Positions 60,035-64,000 of a stretch of 64,000 bases of DNA are shown piece after piece. Numbering within the stretch: position 1 is the first letter of the stretch; each line of letters starts with the position of its first letter. A program made the translations under genes and the position numbers. The notes beneath the pieces were generated by a model that had not been told where the DNA came from, did no database searches, and saw only the letters and a program-made list of their open reading frames with translations. Origin of the DNA: Galerina marginata (taxonomy: Eukaryota > Basidiomycota > Agaricomycetes > Agaricales > Galerinaceae); the NCBI GenBank assembly GCA_023014335.1, contig JAECYW010000006.1, positions 1,488,001 to 1,552,000 on the forward strand, in the 5' to 3' direction.

Positions 60035-62531
60035 ATGTTCTCAAATTCGCGCCAAGTCATTGTGAATGGAGGTAATTTCCTCACAGTTGGGAGGGACTAC
60101 GTTCAGGTTCAAAATCGGCCATCTGGTAAGTTTCTCTTTGCCCGCACGGAATCCTCATCTTTTCATCGCTTGCAGGGATCCAAATCCTTTCTGAGAACAT
60201 CGCCGAAGGTGCGCTCCACAACTCTGGTGAGCGTTTCGACCCACCGAAATGTCACCCCAACACCCGAACGGCTGTCCGTCAAAAAATCATGGATTGGGTT
60301 CAAGAATCTCGGAGCCCATCATCTGGCCCAAATTTTATGTGGGTCTACGGCCCAGCAGGCTCGGGAAAGTCTGCGATTGCACAATCCATTGCAGAGTTAT
60401 GCGCCAAGTTAGGCTTTCTTTTAAGTACCTTCTTTTTCTCGAAATCGGCGATTGGCCGCAGAGACGACAAACGCTTCGTAGCGACCATTGCGTACCAGGT
60501 CGCCCTATCATTCCCTGAAGCACGGCCGTTCATAGAAGAAGCTGTAGAACGCGATCCAGCACTGCTCTCTCGCAATCTTGAGGCTCAACTACAGGCTCTA
60601 CTGATCGAACCACTTTCACGCCTTGACATTCAAACCACGCCCCGACCACGGCTCCTTATCGTTGATGGACTCGACGAATGCCATGATCCCAGAGCGCAAA
60701 CCACCATCATCCAAGCATTTACCCAGTCCTTCGAAATTCATAAATTTCCATTCATTATCCTATTTGCCAGTCGTGCAGAGTACCACATCCGAGAGGCTTT
60801 CAACGACAAGACTTTCGACATAAATTTATGCCGCATAGCTCTTGACAACACTCATTGGCGCCCTGACGACGACATTGAGGAATTCCTTCAAAGCCGATTC
60901 CAGAAAATTCGCGAAACACACCATATGAAGTCTTATCTCTCACCACAATGGCCATCATCTGAGTCAATCGAAAAGTTGGTTGCAAAATCTTCAGGCCAAT
61001 TCATTTATGCATCTACGGTTATCAAGTACATCGAAGCGCATGGCTATCGTCCTACGGATAGACTCGATGCGGTTCTGGGCCTTCAAAGTGTCGAAAATGA
61101 AACCCCCTTCGGGGAACTCGATGATCTCTATCGGCACATATTAGCTGCTGTCGAAGATTATGATCTTACATCCCTAATTTTGGCCTTTCTACTTCAACCT
61201 CTGCCGCGGTTACATTTTGTTCAACGTTTCCAGATGAGCCTCAGCTATCTGGATAGCTTTTTTTCACTCAAGACGGGGAGTGTATACCTTGCCCTTAGCA
61301 ATCTTCACTCAATCATAATGCTGGACAAAACTTCTGATATCAAAATCATTCATGCATCATTCGAGGACTTCCTAATGGACCGCTCCCGCTCTGGTAGATT
61401 TTTTCTAGATCACAGTCTTTCTAATGCGGGCCTTGCAATGTGCTGCATCAAAAACATAACACAATGTGGGCCACTTATTTTACTGCCCTCTCCACAGGGA
61501 CTCCACTAAAACATTCTTAGATTGTGACATGGAGAACCAGGCTTCAATGTCGACCGTTGAGCATTCAATATACAAATATTCTCAACAGGCGATGATTGAG
61601 TATTGTGTTCGAGCGGATGCCGTCCCAGGACTCCTGCAAAGCCTCTATTCCTTTGACATCCGACACTTTATTATGAAAGATTTCAATATTCAAAAGGATT
61701 TGCCCCGTTATTTCAAGTGGCTATCCAGCCAGGTTTTGTCTTTCCTTTTAATTACTAACACTTGTTCATAATTAATGATGTTTTACTTTAGATTCGGATC
61801 TGTCCAGGTGCACAGGTGGTCTTCCAGCAACACCTCAAGATATTTGGTCAGTGCTTGCTATCTGAAATCCAACAGAATCAATACAGCAAGGAAACAATAT
61901 CATGTTTCATAACATTTGAAGGTCTCTTACTAGCAGAATGGTGCCCTTGGCTGCTGGGTGAAGAAGTTTCTCCGACTGAAAGGGCTTTTCTTTTACTGGG
62001 GTCTACTGAGACTGTCCGAGACTACCCAAACCAATATCATGATGAGTATATAAAGCTCCTTCGCTACATTTTCCTCGATGGAGATAGATGGGGTGCATAT
62101 GATATAACCGTCAGTACTCACACACGTACCATGGTTGTGGTACTTGAACAACTTAGGTCAATGTGGCCAAGGTGCATATTCTGATGTTCCTGGCTACTTT
62201 GTGGTACTAAACCCGGTTACACTGGTCTAGGGCCCATAACAAACTCCCACCTCAAATTCTTTCGGACCTGGATTACCGTATCTATTTTACCACAAAGGTG
62301 TTACCAATAGCACTGTGCCACATTCCGCTGTCAAACGACCTCTTTGACTGTGTCAGCTCTATTCTATCAGAACTGGAGAGTGGATCCTTCTATCTAGGTC
62401 ACTGGCGTTTTGAAGGCTGTGAACCAAAACTTTGGGCTGCTTTGCATGATTATTTGAAGGTACGGCCCCCACCAGTGCTTTTATTTGTATTCTTTTTAGA
62501 GCTAATTACTCATAAAGAGATGCAAATCTGA
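60035..62531 (+). CDS. NACHT-domain STAND NTPase
   Basis: Proposed exons: 60035-60125, 60176-61439, 61498-61732, 61792-62171, 62231-62531; 756 aa, all in frame. The N-terminus has a VNGGNFLTVGRDYV leader, then NSGERFDPPKCHPNTR and IMDWVQ. Walker A is GPAGSGKSA (89-97) and Walker B is LLIVDGLDECHD (190-201). ILFASRAEYHIREAF and the KSSGQFIYASTVIKYI segment typical of mushroom NACHT proteins follow. The intron at 61440-61497 is the least certain. The intron at 62172-62230 has a textbook TACTAAAC branch site and reopens a frame reading KVLPIALCHIPLSND. No WD40 or ankyrin repeats follow. The family acts in fungal self/non-self recognition and regulated cell death; the trigger here is unknown. Confidence 0.75.
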
Positions 62532-62929
62532 CCCTTTACTTTCGGTTTCAACCAGTCTTAAAGCTGGTTTGTAGGCCAATTGTGTAGTATATTGGATCCC
62601 CCCCTTTTTTACCATTGGACACCCAAGTTTCCTGACACCATGAACTGATAAACTGATGACCTGAACCGGTCAGGCCTTCAGCACCGCAAGAATTAGGGAC
62701 CTGGCCCCTTTTCCTGCGATGCTACAGGAATGCGACTATAGAAACGGGATCAAATTGCAGAGAGACTCGAGAGAGAGTAAATGAGGTCGGAAGAGGCAGT
62801 CTACACTCGCGCCGCATGTCGGGCAGGAAGTGTGTCCGAAAATGGCGAGAACATATACAATCCACATAGAAATGAGCAGAATTATTACAGTCACTGGCAA
62901 GGCCAAGTTGACCAGCAGACGTTACATCC

Positions 62930-63240
62930 GGCGTGAATAATAAAAGCGGGTTACATAAGACCTGACGAAGTATATCGGCGTCCTCTGAGTAGCCCAAAAA
63001 GGATCTCCGAATTGCTTCCTCATATAATAATTCATTAATAAATTAAATACTGAAGACTCTGTTGTCCGATGAGTTGCCCTTAGGGTAGATCCATAAACCG
63101 AAAATTTGTGTTCGTCAATGACTCAATGTCACCACAACTTCCATAAATCGCATCACCGATGATCCTTCCCAAACTCGACGATCTTCAGCCCTTGGATAGG
63201 CAATATTTTCCAGGTGAGCGTTTCGAAAGCATAAACGGAA
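62930..63240 (-). pseudogene. decayed F-box gene fragment
   Basis: Two blocks match the coding strand of the F-box gene at 56579-58324 in the same order and orientation. AATAATAAAAG...GTATATCGGC(G/T)TCCTCTG at about 62938-62985 matches 57305-57357. CTTCAGCCCTTGGA...GTTTCGAA(A/G)GCATAAA at about 63183-63235 matches 57657-57708. The spacing is about 100 bp shorter here, and no frame stays open across the fragment. In translation, YSEDADI of the fragment corresponds to YTEEADI of the intact protein. Confidence 0.65.
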
Positions 63241-64000
63241 CAGACAAGATGCGTGAGTACTGAGAGTTAATGAAGAGATACAATGCCCAGACTCTCAGCG
63301 GTCATTAAAGTGCGCCTTTGAAGGACCTGGGCTTTACGACATGTAATATGCAACATATCGAACATCACTTCGCGGTTCCTTTACTTACAGTTCATGCACA
63401 CTGCCACTGGCAGCAGATCCGATGGCTCTAAGACTTGATTGCTTTGTAAACCAGTATACTACATTATAGAAATTTGATTTCAACCCCAGAAGTTGCATCT
63501 TCCGCTTGTATTCTGTTCAACTGTAAGGTTACTAGAGTTAGTGTGCTGGTAAAATCGCTTGAAAGCAACTACGGATCCTTGGAAGGAGATCGGAAGATAA
63601 GTACTTGAATTCGTGATACAGGAATAAAAATCAAGTACTTCGTTTACATGTAGGATGACTTAGTGAATTATCCAGGTGCAGGAATCCATCGATACCCAGG
63701 ATGGCGGACCGACTCGGAGCACCCCAGTCTTCAAAGCGGAGTCTTAATTGACAGTTGCCTTAACCGGTTATGAGCGCTTATTTCCTTCAATCAAGTGCAC
63801 GCTCGTCCCAGGGTCCAACCCTTTCCTGGGACATCGCGGAATCCGCGGAAAGTGCGCCGATATTCGGCTCATAAGACATAATCTCATTTTACGAGTGGGT
63901 GAGCCATGGATTAATGCAGAAGGTTCACGTTTGCTCTGCCGCGTGTACTTTTTGATCATTCGCCATATAACTGATTACGACAATATCAGCTGGATGTCCA
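63241..64000. other. right edge, no gene seen
   Basis: AT-rich sequence with no convincing open frame; it may continue the decayed F-box region. Confidence 0.35.

Noticed and set aside
1..64000. CRISPR arrays, bacterial operons, insertion sequences
   Set aside because: Spliceosomal introns in most genes and fungal families show this is eukaryotic nuclear DNA; no regularly spaced direct repeats of CRISPR type were seen.

Overview
The window is genomic DNA from a filamentous basidiomycete, most likely an Agaricomycete (mushroom or wood-decay type). The evidence is the many 49-65 nt GT-AG introns, fungus-typical families (SAC3, KRE6/SKN1-type GH16, WOPR regulator, filamentous-fungal GT2) and families expanded in mushrooms: a DUF6535 protein, NACHT proteins with a mushroom-style leader, WSC-bearing copper radical oxidases, F-box proteins and a tiny Cys-rich protein. 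All gene models were spliced by hand from the sequence; joins were checked for frame and for GT-AG.

Layout. 1-2250: degenerate tandem array of about 240-440 bp units, each carrying an inverted repeat. 2755-6027 (+): FHA/coiled-coil/C-terminal-anchor protein. 7372-9422 (+): NACHT gene joined to a kinase-like segment with a broken 3' end. 10161-11266 (-): beta-trefoil lectin-like gene with C-terminal Phe-Gly repeats and frame problems. 11899-14409 (-): DUF6535 membrane protein. 14775-20400 (-): 13-exon SAC3 mRNA-export scaffold, sharing a 208 bp promoter with a 75-aa Cys-rich protein (20609-20885, +). 22735-24246 (-): F-box protein. 25061-27492 (-): GH16 beta-glucan protein. 27.5-32.85 kb: gene-poor. 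32853-36609 (+): 17-exon family 2 glycosyltransferase. 37457-41980 and 43128-47711 (both -): tandem pair of secreted WSC-copper radical oxidases. 49966-51564 (+): WOPR (Wor1/Gti1/Pac2) regulator. 54194-54611 (+): 80-aa secreted repeat-peptide precursor. 55341-56403 (+): single-pass membrane protein. 56579-58324 (-): second F-box gene, with a decayed copy near 62.9-63.2 kb. 60035-62531 (+): second NACHT gene.

Themes. The central part concerns the cell wall and secretion (GH16, GT2, two oxidases). The flanks hold fast-evolving accessory genes (NACHT, lectin-like, F-box, DUF6535). The least expected signals are runs of microexons of 7-16 nt in the two oxidase genes and a four-exon gene for a putative Kex2-processed repeat peptide. 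Functions are from family resemblance recognised by eye; no database search was possible.
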